Part shown: piece after piece, positions 8,767-17,480 of the stretch
Layout of the letters: each line of letters opens with the position of its first letter
Numbering within the stretch: position 1 is the first letter of the stretch
Assembly: GCA_018985225.1 (NCBI GenBank)
Contig: JADGIF010000057.1
Location: forward strand, 1-25,653
DNA length: 25,653 bases
Direction of reading: 5' to 3'
Source: Amoeboradix gromovi
Taxonomy: Eukaryota; Sanchytriomycota; Sanchytriomycetes; Sanchytriales; Sanchytriaceae
Made by a program: the position numbers and the translations under genes
The notes under the pieces: generated by a model
The model's database searches: none
Told to the model about the DNA's origin: nothing
The model's input: only the letters and a program-made list of their open reading frames with translations

Positions 8767-10197
8767 TTACTGGTCTAATAGTATTTTATTAATTTGTTCA
8801 ATACCGCTTTTTATAGTTGAAGGCAATGGAGGCAAAATTGGATAGCTATTATTACACACAGAATAGTTGACAAGATTTGTGTAGCATTCTACAAACCCTT
8901 GCAAATCTTTATTTTCTGGTAAATTTATTTTAATTTTGACTTGCTGAATTAATGGCGACTTGATATCGTCGTTTTCATCCACATCTACTATATCTTCCAC
9001 GACGTTGCTCTTACTATTTATAACATTCTCTTCTTGTACTTTATATTCATGTCCTGGGAAGACGGGTTTATGGGCAACATGGCCTGGTAAGTTCCTATTC
9101 ATGTATATGTCTTCGAAGCAGTCACAATCAGGTGTCACACAGTAGTGTTCAGCCTTTGTTAGAAGCCCAATATCCTCACTAAACTCTTCGTTTTCTTCAT
9201 TTTCCTTAAATCTAGGCTCAAAAGCACCCCAACTAAAATTGGGCATCAACGCATGCAAAGTAAGACCGCCTTCGACAGTAATTACAGCCAAGGTGGGATA
9301 GCAAGGGTGATAAACCAGTTTTTGTATTCCTACATTGTAAGAATTTAATGTTTTTAGTAGCCGGCAAGAGGAAGACTCAAAAATAGATATTTGGGACGCA
9401 TTAAACCTATCTCCAGATGCAATTATGTATTCACAATCATTGCTAAATGTACAACTAGTCCATTTGTACTTGTTTACTATGTCTTGAAATGTATGCAACT
9501 CATTTAAATCGTGATCCAACAATCTTAGAATACCATCAGAGGCATTCACCATGATGAACGACTTAGAGCACTCTATATCAGATACAAGAATGGTACCCTT
9601 TGTGCCTGATAGAGAATGATTTGATCCCTCAAGGGTGCTAATGTTAAAAATATTTAGGAGCCCTGAAGAATCGCCAAATATCAAAGAATTTCCATCGTAG
9701 GACCATGATATAACAACTGTAAAGTCGGGTTTTAATGCTGCTTCACATGACTTTTGTAAAGCGGGTATACTGAAAATGTTAAAACCACCACTTGTGGTAA
9801 TTAGAACGTAATCCGTAAAAGAATATTGAACAAGGAGCAGTGTGTGGTCAGTGGGGTTCTTCCGCAAGCTATATATAGGAGCATCAAATCTAAAAATACG
9901 GATTGGCAGAGAGACTTCTATGCACCATTCGATTATACAGAAATCAGTAGAGCTGCTCCATAAATTGCCGTGAATCCACTCAAGGCCGGTTACCTTGCCG
10001 AAATGATATACTAAATGGCGTGTGTCCATGATTTCCAATTCCCATAGACCAATTGGACCTTTTTCACTGCCTACGGCAAGTAGATTACCACTTGGATGAA
10101 AAGAAATTGTAGATACAGTACGAGTATAGTATTCAAATGTGGGTTGGGCAGGTAGGATTTCTTGGGCATTCACATTGAATTGAGCCTTTCTGTTCAT
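8767..10197 (-). CDS. SWD1: COMPASS subunit Swd1 (RbBP5 homologue)
   Basis: WD40 subunit of the COMPASS/Set1 histone H3 lysine 4 methyltransferase, which with Bre2/Ash2 and Swd3/WDR5 activates the SET subunit. 476 aa in one exon. The propeller fills about residues 20-330: VSTISFHPSGNLLAVGSEKGPIGLWEL is the first blade, KWTSCTFSNDCEYIIAS the diagnostic Swd1/RbBP5 blade, and VGIQKLVYHPCYPTLAVITVEGGLTLH the last. The family's exit segment follows (FSWGAFEPRFKENEENEEF) and then an acidic, low-complexity tail with DIVDVDENDD. In RbBP5 this tail contacts Ash2L and WDR5. The ATG at 10195-10197 directly precedes the expected short N-terminus. Confidence 0.93.
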   Translation of the reverse strand: MNRKAQFNVNAQEILPAQPTFEYYTRTVSTISFHPSGNLLAVGSEKGPIGLWELEIMDTRHLVYHFGKVTGLEWIHGNLWSSSTDFCIIEWCIEVSLPIRIFRFDAPIYSLRKNPTDHTLLLVQYSFTDYVLITTSGGFNIFSIPALQKSCEAALKPDFTVVISWSYDGNSLIFGDSSGLLNIFNISTLEGSNHSLSGTKGTILVSDIECSKSFIMVNASDGILRLLDHDLNELHTFQDIVNKYKWTSCTFSNDCEYIIASGDRFNASQISIFESSSCRLLKTLNSYNVGIQKLVYHPCYPTLAVITVEGGLTLHALMPNFSWGAFEPRFKENEENEEFSEDIGLLTKAEHYCVTPDCDCFEDIYMNRNLPGHVAHKPVFPGHEYKVQEENVINSKSNVVEDIVDVDENDDIKSPLIQQVKIKINLPENKDLQGFVECYTNLVNYSVCNNSYPILPPLPSTIKSGIEQINKILLDQ

Positions 10198-12476
10198 TTC
10201 CGTGCAAAAGGAGAACTAATGCTTTTTCAATAATATAGCCAGAAATTCATTCATGTACTGCTTGCACTTTTAACAGCATTTAGGTGTACGGCATTTATGA
10301 GTCAAATTTAACTTCAAAAATAGCTCAGGATTTAATAAAGCTCTCTTGCTTACGCATCTTGTTTCATTGCGATTATCTTCGTACTTCATATTCTTAACCA
10401 ACAACTTTACCATCACTAGTTCTCTTTACATAATCCATTAGTTTCTGCTCAGTTTGTAATCTTCAAGAGTGACTTTCCTTTAAACTATTTCACGGCATAT
10501 TTGGATATCAGCAGCTCAAAGTACACATTTAAAGCATTCAAATTATCCATAGATCGATTCCAGCTTGAAATTCTATAAAGATTTGCTCAGATCTATTATT
10601 TATTCCGAAGCATTGCTCTTCCTTCCCTAATTTTTAGAGCGAGGTTAGGTACATTGCGAGCACTGATTAAGAGTAGAAAATCTAACAGCGATTTTGGGGG
10701 AATTTACTCTGTGCTGTTAATATACATGACATTTTTAATCTCGATTTAAATGAATTTTTAGATTAGACTCAGTTGCAAGCGCTAATGCATGAAACTTCCA
10801 AATGTTTCTTTATGTTTTCAAGAGCCTTATTATGATTTCAAACTTTTAAGTTGAAGCAGTCCGTCTGCGGATCGTTATTGAGTTGGTTGGTAGTGTGCTG
10901 GAAGTCATCATACAAGAACGGAACGTGAGTGGGCTAGAACAAATTTTCTATTTATCTTGGCAATTGAGCTTCTAAGTGAAGAGTAGCGCACAATTCTTGT
11001 TGTTTTTCGATTTCTGCAACAGATTTGGGCAGGCCATCCCCATCAGTAATCAAACTGTAAGGGCCTTTCTCAAGCTGATTAGACTTAAATATTACGATCC
11101 ATTTTCTTATCCATCTGACCCACTTTCTTGTTCTCAGAGCTCGTTTTTTTCTGTTAAACTATTAAAAATATAAATCAGTGTATACATTAAGTTACTTGTA
11201 ATTTCTTAATTCACCAAGTTGGAGTTTCCAAGTTCAATATTCAAAAACTTCATAATCTTATCATTTTGACTGCCAGAATCAAACTCTCAGTTTTTCGAGA
11301 CACAGAGAACCCTATTATGAGTCTGAGCACAGTTTAGACTGCATACCCCAAAGAAGTAACAATACTGTAAGTTTACCAGTCGATATGAATTTATCTACAT
11401 TTACATTTCAATCTAGAATACCGAACAAAGAATTTGCCACGCTGGTCTCCAGATAAGGGTAGCAATAAATGTATTTCATACTGTTTACTACATAAGTAAC
11501 ACTACTCGTAAACTTAAGCAGTTTATCCTCGGTATCTACAGAACAATCTATTTCGCGCTTAGCGTAATTTGTGCTACCTTAGCAGAATACCTATTGTTAA
11601 CATGCTATTTCAGTGACGATTAAGCAGTCACCAAGCTAAACCAATTCCAAAAAGGCTATATATACAACAAGCCCCTCAAGCTGCTGAGTACTTGCTGAAA
11701 ACTGGCTAAGGACCACGTTGATAGAGAAGAAATGACACAAGTTATTTTCCTAATTCCTAGGTGACAGGGACACACGCAAAATTGTCTAATCTGAGTTAAA
11801 AATGACTCCTTGAGAAGTATCCATTACTTATTTCGTACACTGGCTCTGTAAGATGAATTATACAAACAACTTGGGAAAAGACACGTTTATTAACTTTTAG
11901 TTATGGGACACCAAATATAAAAGCTAGACCATGTCATTTTTAAGAGGTACTCCATAAGGAGGAAATACTGTTATTAAAAGTCCTTTCAAATCAATTTTCT
12001 TTCATTTATGTCATTCCCCTCCTTAAAATATAACAAGATGACCCACTATCTCTTTCAAATAAGGTCTCTGAGTGTCTAAGCAAAAGGTGCATTATCTACT
12101 ACTTTACCACTATTATCTTCCATTTTCTTCTTCTTACCACTTTTCGTACAACTTATTTTTTGTTTTCTATTCTTATTAGTCATTGTTTCCAAGATTTTGA
12201 TGGATGAAAAGCTTTTACACTAAAATAAATTACTTGAACAGATTAATTTAATCTAATTTACTATCAGTTAACACACACTTGGTATAATGATTCAAACTAT
12301 TTTTGAAAGAAAGTCTAGTTTTTATGTTTGATGTCCCTCATGTTTGTCCATCCTTAGTACTCTATTAAACAAGTAGCATTTTATAAGACGACTAATATAG
12401 CATTTTCGACTACATCATATGATTCTTTCTATTTTAGTAGAATATATCTATTGCACGACTAGACCACTTAGTTTTG
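10198..12476. other. 2.3-kb stretch without recognisable genes
   Basis: The longest gene-free part of the window. Both strands are full of stops; the only notable open stretch (10976-11173 plus) has no ATG-led, family-like product. A 35-codon minus ORF near 12076-12183 (starting MTNKNRKQKISC, lysine-rich) is too short to call. A strong orphan TATA-like sequence (CTATATATAC) lies at 11656-11665 with no gene behind it on either strand. I found no tRNA A/B boxes, snRNA signatures or TTAAYNYAG-type intron ends here. It may contain decayed genes, decayed elements or an unrecognised non-coding RNA. Confidence 0.4.
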
Positions 12477-12629
12477 TTATTTATATATTCGATAAGATGC
12501 TGCTAAAAAGCATAACGCAGATATTCCCACCATAACTGGTTGCTTGTTAGAATGGTGAAGCGTATACGCAGATAATCCATAAAAAGTCGCAGCGTTTACA
12601 TACTTACACGTGTTGCACTCTTCCCCCAT
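12477..12629 (-). CDS. Small DMAC1-like (DUF4536-type) membrane protein
   Basis: 50-aa product starting MGEECNTCK. The Cys-x-x-Cys-Lys motif next to a hydrophobic helix (AATFYGLSAYTLH), then a second helix (VMVGISALCFLAAS) ending YRIYK, match the two-helix DMAC1-like domain of mitochondrial inner-membrane proteins linked to complex I assembly. The ATG at 12627-12629 is the only start in this frame after the upstream stop. The frame is open upstream to 12686 without another ATG, so a short extra exon cannot be excluded. It is divergent from CFAP52, with 145 bp between starts. The family match rests on a short motif, so it is moderate. Confidence 0.6.
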   Translation of the reverse strand: MGEECNTCKYVNAATFYGLSAYTLHHSNKQPVMVGISALCFLAASYRIYK

Positions 12630-12774
12630 AGCGTCAGCGAAACCTCCTACTAAACAAATAAATACTCTTTGCAATTCATTTTTCAATATAACAATTCAAC
12701 AGCGAAGCCTTAAGCATTTTGGTTTCAAAATGTGTGTCTCTTTGCAAGATTTTTAATTTTTTATTTCTAGGTCA

Positions 12775-14478
12775 ATGCAAACTAAAATTATTTCTGGATT
12801 TTCAACTTTATTGGATGTTTACCAAGATAAGCCTTGCTCCATCTTTGGGCATTGCTTATCTATTGAAAATAAACCCATCGTGGTAGGCAATGACAAGATT
12901 AGTTGTATTGATATATATTCGCATTATGCTGTTACTGGACACTTTTGTGGTAAATCTGATATGGCATCGATTCATTTGATTGATTTAAGGGATGGAAGCA
13001 TTGTTTTTACTAGCCCATTACATAAGTACCTTGTAAAAAGTGTTAAGTTTACCTTGGATGGTCAGTACATTATATCAATGGGTGGGCAAGATGACAGAAC
13101 TTTGACAGTAACAAATTTGAGTGGTAGAGCAGTAGGAGGTGTATTAATTAGTAAAGAAATACAAAAGCAAATTCACACCTTATCTGTTGGTGAAGGTTAC
13201 ACATTTTTCGCAGCTGGTGAAATTATGCCAAAGCTGTGGAAAATGGATCCCACATCCAAGAAGCTGCAGGAATTTCAATTTCAGATGGGTCTTCTTAAAA
13301 GAGTTATTGTCAGCAGCTTAATAACTGGTGATTTGGTGCTTTGTGGTACTCTCTCTGGTGACGTGTTGAAATTTGATTTAAAAAATTTGATTTTTAAAGA
13401 TAATGGACCGAAAAAGTTTTCGGAAGACTTTGCTAGAGGCGTTAAATCTATTTCTTTGTTAAATGAAGACCAAATCCTACTTGGAGGTGGTTCAGGTACT
13501 GTTGCTGTTGCAAATATTTCCAACCTCAACATCATTTATAAAATTGATCTGAAGTCTGCCGTATACAATCTGAAAGTGGCATCTAATAGTCAGATATTTG
13601 GTATATTTGGTGACGGAACTATTAAAATTATTAGCAGAGACTTAAAAAATGTCACTATATTTAAACAATCGCATCTTCAAGGCATAAATTGCACAGCGAC
13701 ATTAAAAAAGACCTCTAATTTAATTCTTACAGGATCCTTTAAGGACGTATTTCTTTGGGATTTAGTGAATGAAAAAGTTGCCCAAACTTATTCTGTACCC
13801 GGAAAAAGTTGCCAAAGCATCTGTGTCCCCGAAGATGGGAGTGAGGTTGTAACCGGATGGGACGATGGTTGTATTCGGGTGTTCAACCCAGAATCAGGTA
13901 CTCTGAAGTATGAAATTAATAATGCTCACAAGAATTCAACAACAGCCTTGAACACCGTAATCTTAAACGGGAACCGCCACATTGTATCTGGTGGGGGTGA
14001 AGGATATTTAAGAATTTGGAAAGGAGACAGCTTAGTTCAGTCACTTAGCGAGCACAAAGACAAAATAAATCAGTTGCTAATTGAAAATGGCCTCTGCATA
14101 TCTGCAAGTGATGATTGTTCATGTATTATTTGGGATCTTAATAGCTTCACACGCAAGCAGGTATTTTTTGGAGACAGCAACATTAAATCGGTTGTGAATC
14201 TACCAGGGTGCTTAATCACTTTTGACAACAAGATTACATTTTGGCATAAAAAAGGTGAACTATTACGGCAAATTAGCTTACAAGACAGTTGCACTTGCGC
14301 GTATTTGAAGAACGATGAATTTATTTTAATTGGGTGCCAATCTGGAAAAGTAGTTGAAATGAACATTATAACTGGTGAGTACATAACTCATTATTATGGC
14401 CAATCAGGAATAAGTGGAATTACAGGAAATGTGTCAACTAGTATTGATGGGTCAATAATGAAATATTTAACTGAATAA
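12775..14478 (+). CDS. CFAP52: Cilia- and flagella-associated protein 52 (CFAP52/WDR16)
   Basis: WD40 protein of motile flagella, known from axoneme work as a luminal protein of doublet microtubules. 567 aa in one exon, slightly shorter than animal CFAP52. Two stretches are diagnostic. WDDGCIRVFNPESGTLKYEI, then NNAHKNSTTALNTV and SGGGEGYLRIWK, is the central signature. SDDCSCIIWDLNSFTRKQVFF, later GCQSGKVVEMNIITGEYITHY and a final SIDGSIMKY, completes the second propeller. The N-terminal part has ISMGGQDDRTLTVTNL, matching the family's SLGGPDD blade. Key residues are intact and the frame is open, so the gene looks functional. This implies a flagellated stage in the life cycle. The ATG at 12775 is the first in frame. 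Confidence 0.93.
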   Translation: MQTKIISGFSTLLDVYQDKPCSIFGHCLSIENKPIVVGNDKISCIDIYSHYAVTGHFCGKSDMASIHLIDLRDGSIVFTSPLHKYLVKSVKFTLDGQYIISMGGQDDRTLTVTNLSGRAVGGVLISKEIQKQIHTLSVGEGYTFFAAGEIMPKLWKMDPTSKKLQEFQFQMGLLKRVIVSSLITGDLVLCGTLSGDVLKFDLKNLIFKDNGPKKFSEDFARGVKSISLLNEDQILLGGGSGTVAVANISNLNIIYKIDLKSAVYNLKVASNSQIFGIFGDGTIKIISRDLKNVTIFKQSHLQGINCTATLKKTSNLILTGSFKDVFLWDLVNEKVAQTYSVPGKSCQSICVPEDGSEVVTGWDDGCIRVFNPESGTLKYEINNAHKNSTTALNTVILNGNRHIVSGGGEGYLRIWKGDSLVQSLSEHKDKINQLLIENGLCISASDDCSCIIWDLNSFTRKQVFFGDSNIKSVVNLPGCLITFDNKITFWHKKGELLRQISLQDSCTCAYLKNDEFILIGCQSGKVVEMNIITGEYITHYYGQSGISGITGNVSTSIDGSIMKYLTE

Positions 14479-14583
14479 ATAGTTAACTCGTATACTCAAA
14501 AAGTTCAAGTCTTAGCTTGATCTTTGTGTCCTTAAAACTTGGTTTTCATATATTTTCACAATCTATACGCGCACCTACTCTTA

Positions 14584-14802
14584 ATGATTAGCTCAGGTCT
14601 TCACAGTATATCATTTCAGGCATTGAAGCTTTGCAAATTAAACCTGGAAATGTTAATTGAGGCAGAACATAACAGATCTTTGTACGGCTTCAAAGAACCA
14701 AGACTTGAGAGATCAATTATAAAAATAACCAAGTATTTGCAGCAGCATATGTCAAGATTTAAAACAATACACTTATGTCATCTTGTCTCGGATATTAGTT
14801 AG
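14584..14802 (+). CDS. Weak small hypothetical ORF (72 aa)
   Basis: An open frame from an ATG at 14584 to TAG at 14800-14802. The product is amphipathic and helix-like, with a charged centre (EMLIEAEHNRSLYGFKEPRL). I do not recognise a family. It lies between CFAP52 and the second Fanzor fossil, in the same orientation as CFAP52 and RIO2. The composition is more protein-like than most chance ORFs here, but length and context do not prove expression. It could also be an exon of a gene whose other parts I failed to find. Confidence 0.25.
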   Translation: MISSGLHSISFQALKLCKLNLEMLIEAEHNRSLYGFKEPRLERSIIKITKYLQQHMSRFKTIHLCHLVSDIS

Positions 14803-14857
14803 TTATGTAATCAAATCATCCTTGGTAAACATAATTAGCACTGATGGTTAGCTAACT

Positions 14858-15040
14858 TTGCGCGTCTTTGACTAGTAAATGATTCTTTGTGTTCAATTAT
14901 TGTCTTGCCTCTCTCTTTACACCTGAATGTTCTTTGAATGCGTAATGAGTCATTGTTGAAAGATATCTAATTTCGTATTCTTGGACCAGTTTCTCGATCT
15001 GGATGAGCTTATACTATATCTATTAGTTATTTCTTGAGAT
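14858..15040 (-). mobile_element. Fanzor/TnpB-like fossil, copy 2
   Basis: Clear nucleotide similarity to copy 1 in the same orientation: both share the 14-mer CTAGTAAATGATTC, TTGGACCAGTT and the ATCTAATT block in the same order. Read on the minus strand it gives RNWSKNTK and, after a stop and a frame change, RTFRCKERGKTIIEHKESFT followed by SQ. This aligns with the RNWSKHGT and KFKCKQRGKTIFDCNESFTS blocks of copy 1. The zinc ribbon that should follow is lost. It is broken by stops and frameshifts, so it is dead. Confidence 0.75.
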
Positions 15041-15140
15041 CTTAGAAATTCAGAATGCGAGGTTAAGAACTACAAATTGGCGAATAACGCGGATATCGTG
15101 TTTTTTGTCACATCCGAGTATCTAAAAAAGAAATAGTATT

Positions 15141-15153
15141 TATATATAAAAGG
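15141..15153 (+). promoter_or_regulatory. TATA-box-like element of RIO2
   Basis: TATATATAAAAGG, a strong TATA match, lies 74 nt before the upstream ATG and 97 nt before the RIO2 start, a reasonable distance for transcription to start in between. It is the best TATA box next to a gene in this window. Confidence 0.5.
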
Positions 15154-15226
15154 TATGCACCCTCTATAAGCGTTTTATTTAATAAAATTTATCTGCAAAT
15201 CTCTTGCAATTTTCAAACTCATCAAA

Positions 15227-15253
15227 ATGGAAATCTCCGTTGAGCCTCCATGA
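15227..15253 (+). promoter_or_regulatory. Short upstream ORF overlapping the RIO2 start codon
   Basis: An ATG in good context (CAAAATGG) opens an eight-codon ORF whose TGA (15251-15253) overlaps the RIO2 ATG (15250-15252) as ATGA. If both are on the mRNA, ribosomes scanning from the cap meet the uORF first and would have to reinitiate or leak past it to make Rio2. Whether the mRNA includes this ATG depends on the transcription start, which the sequence does not show. Confidence 0.5.
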
Positions 15254-16356
15254 GACTGAATCCGCTTCATTTGAGTCAAATGACTTCTGATCAAATGAGG
15301 CTTCTTCAGTGCATGGAGCAACTATCGAAAAGCCATGATATAATACCTATAGACTTAATCAGTGCATATTATAAGCGGCCAGTGTACAACGAATTAAAAC
15401 AACTTATGGTTTGGAGGCTGATAACATATGAGAACAGCAACAAAACTTGTGGTTATAGACTAGGATATGGTGGTTTTGATTACATGGCGTTATACACATT
15501 GAACAAAAGAGGATTGTTAGGAATAGGAAAACAACTTGGTGTAGGCAAAGAGAGCGATGTGTATTTGGGGAAAATGGTAGTTAATGAAGACTCTTTTGAT
15601 ATGGATGATGGCGTGGATGTAGTTGTCAAAATACACCGATTGGGTAGGACATCATTTAGAACCGTAAAGAATAACCGCGATTACTTGGAAGGGAAAGGCC
15701 ATACCTCGTGGTTAGAGATGTCCAGAATATCTGCACAAAAAGAATATGAGTTCATGAGCATTCTTCAAGGGAAGTTTCCAGTTCCTCAACCTATTTCTCA
15801 CAATAGACATGTAGTTGTTATGTCTCCAATTAACGGATTCCCTCTGACACAGATAACTGAATATGGTAATGCACAAATAGTATATCAGCAAATGAAAAGC
15901 ATGGTAATATTATTAGCGCAGTATGGTCTGATTCATGGGGATTTGAATGTGTTTAATTTTATGATCACAGAGGATGAGAAGGTTCATTTGATAGATTTCC
16001 CCCAGATGGTGAGCACTAGTCATATAGAAGCCGATATGTACTATAACAGAGATATTCAAGGAGTCGTAGACTTTGGAATGAAATGGAAATGCGAGATCGG
16101 GGACTTTCCTGATTTAAAGGATATAGAAGTCATTGAAGCACTCGATGTAGCAGTTAAAGCTAGTGGATACATTAAGCAACCAAAAATTAAGGTTAAAAAA
16201 GTGAAAGATGAAGATGTAAACAAAATATGCATTAGAACAGCCAAGCTGAATTTCAAAGATAAACAAGAAAGAATTATCTGGAAGAAAGGCAATAATAGTA
16301 AAAGCAAAAACAAAGTGAACAGGTCAGAGTACTCTTCATATCGGGATTTGGCATAG
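15250..16356 (+). CDS. RIO2: Rio2 atypical kinase/ATPase of 40S ribosome maturation
   Basis: Rio2 binds pre-40S particles, is released by ATP hydrolysis, and is needed for final cytoplasmic 18S rRNA processing. 368 aa in one exon. The Rio2-specific N-terminal winged helix fills about residues 1-85 (LLQCMEQLSKSHDIIPIDLI, GGFDYMAL). The RIO kinase domain has GVGKESDVY at 97-105 (P-loop), VVKIHRLGRTSFRTVKNNRDYL with the ATP-binding Lys at 127, HGDLNVFNFMI with catalytic Asp231, and LIDFPQMVS with Asp249, which in the family is phosphorylated during the cycle. The tail is lysine-rich. The chosen ATG gives MRLNPLHLSQMTSDQMRLLQ, which aligns with the start of yeast Rio2. Together with RRP9 it covers early and late steps of small-subunit assembly. 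Confidence 0.97.
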   Translation: MRLNPLHLSQMTSDQMRLLQCMEQLSKSHDIIPIDLISAYYKRPVYNELKQLMVWRLITYENSNKTCGYRLGYGGFDYMALYTLNKRGLLGIGKQLGVGKESDVYLGKMVVNEDSFDMDDGVDVVVKIHRLGRTSFRTVKNNRDYLEGKGHTSWLEMSRISAQKEYEFMSILQGKFPVPQPISHNRHVVVMSPINGFPLTQITEYGNAQIVYQQMKSMVILLAQYGLIHGDLNVFNFMITEDEKVHLIDFPQMVSTSHIEADMYYNRDIQGVVDFGMKWKCEIGDFPDLKDIEVIEALDVAVKASGYIKQPKIKVKKVKDEDVNKICIRTAKLNFKDKQERIIWKKGNNSKSKNKVNRSEYSSYRDLA

Positions 16357-16814
16357 GGTTTATAATAAATACTAATTAGTTATTTCAATTATGAAAAGCA
16401 ACGATCTAGTAGATAGTTACAGAAATTTAGCTGACTGGGATAATCCACAGATTATAAAAGAACATGCACTTTTCTCATTTCATCACCGATTAGACTAACC
16501 AGCATTGACCGACAAAACTTTTGAGTTTATTAATTCTATTGTAGTCGTTAGGCTAACTTTCAGGGGTTTTATTTACCGAAATAAGTAGATTTGGATGGTT
16601 ACATATTGCAAATTTGCTCATTGTTAGTCCTAAATGTCCTGTTGTAATTATTTACACTGTCCTACTATTCAGAGAATTTAGCGTTTGCTGGAAATTTCAT
16701 ATCGTTTTCGTGCTTTGAATTTCAGATTTGTGAGTTACAGTTTGCGAGGATTGGTTGTTCTGATTGGTTAAAATCAAATCAAGTGTCATAAAAGAAACTA
16801 CTCCCTACTCCCAA
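16357..16814. other. Intergenic stretch between RIO2 and the DUF4203-like gene
   Basis: About 460 bp. A 35-codon ORF (16391-16498, starting MKSNDLVDSYRN) lies close behind RIO2 but is too short and unfamiliar to call. Two ATTGGTT copies at 16750-16756 and 16763-16769 (inverted CCAAT boxes, 13 bp apart) lie about 45-65 bp before the next start and could bind a CCAAT-binding factor. The frame of the next gene is open upstream to 16764 without an ATG. Confidence 0.4.
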
Positions 16815-17480
16815 ATGTTTTTGCAAAAACGAGATGTTGCAAAAGTAGATGGCTTAAAAGACGATTTTCAAGATCATATCGCCTTGTTTAGCACTTCAGT
16901 GATTTTTTTGATTATATCTGGAATTCTGTTAGTTGTGAGAGGATACAAAATTTACAGGTTAGCTATCATGTTGGCATCAGCAATGTTCTTTGCTAGTATC
17001 TCTGTATCACTTACTCTGACTATTGATTCAAATGTTAGCGATACAACTCTGTTAATCATCGGACTAGTAACGGGTATTATTGGTGCATTTATCGGTTACA
17101 AATTTTACAGATTCTGTCTTGTTTTACTGGGTGCACTAGCAGGTGCGTATCTTGGGTTTGTAATCCTGCAACTAAAACAGCCAATACTAATTGAGAGTCC
17201 AATTTGGAGATTTGTCTTGATTGCAGTATTAGCAATAATAGGTAGTATATTAGTAATCAAAGTGGAAAAAATAGCTGTAATCTGCGCCACTTCAATAATC
17301 GGAAGCTACTTTCTTATGCTTTCTATTGATTTATTTGCAAATTGGGGATTCAAAAATTCAATCTTGTTATGGAAGAGTGGTGATTATAGTATTACAAGCA
17401 ATAATGCCTACATTTTGATTGCTGGGTTTGTTGTTGTCGCAGCTTTTGGTATACTTATTCAACGCAGGAGTCTCAAATAA
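16815..17480 (+). CDS. Multi-spanning membrane protein, DUF4203/TMEM198-like
   Basis: 221-aa hydrophobic protein with about six or seven membrane segments, beginning near STSVIFLIISGILLVV. The glycine-rich repeat GLVTGIIGAFIGYKFYRFCL and then VLLGALAGAYLGFVI is the hallmark of DUF4203/TMEM198-like proteins (GxxxG packing with a YKFYRF turn). The C-terminus RRSLK is basic and probably cytosolic. Function in fungi is not established. Only the ATG at 16815 is available in frame (MFLQKRDV). The usual cleavable signal peptide is not visible, so a missed 5' exon is possible. Confidence 0.75.
   Translation: MFLQKRDVAKVDGLKDDFQDHIALFSTSVIFLIISGILLVVRGYKIYRLAIMLASAMFFASISVSLTLTIDSNVSDTTLLIIGLVTGIIGAFIGYKFYRFCLVLLGALAGAYLGFVILQLKQPILIESPIWRFVLIAVLAIIGSILVIKVEKIAVICATSIIGSYFLMLSIDLFANWGFKNSILLWKSGDYSITSNNAYILIAGFVVVAAFGILIQRRSLK

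Noticed and set aside
11940-12060. Similarity between this stretch and the region downstream of Fanzor copy 1 (shared GGACTTTTAAT and TTAGACACT words)
   Set aside because: The shared words are short and occur in opposite order in the two places, so they do not form a collinear alignment.
12666-12684. Short intron (GTATTTATTTGTTTAG, 16 or 19 nt) that could add an N-terminus to the DMAC1-like protein
   Set aside because: Every splice choice tried leads into a TGA before the conserved MGEECNTCK, and the branch-point-like TTAAY element is missing.
16357-16379. Possible 22-nt intron just after RIO2 (GTTTAT...CTAATTAG) leading into a small ORF
   Set aside because: It begins after the in-frame stop codon of RIO2, lacks the GTA start, and RIO2 already has a normal family length.
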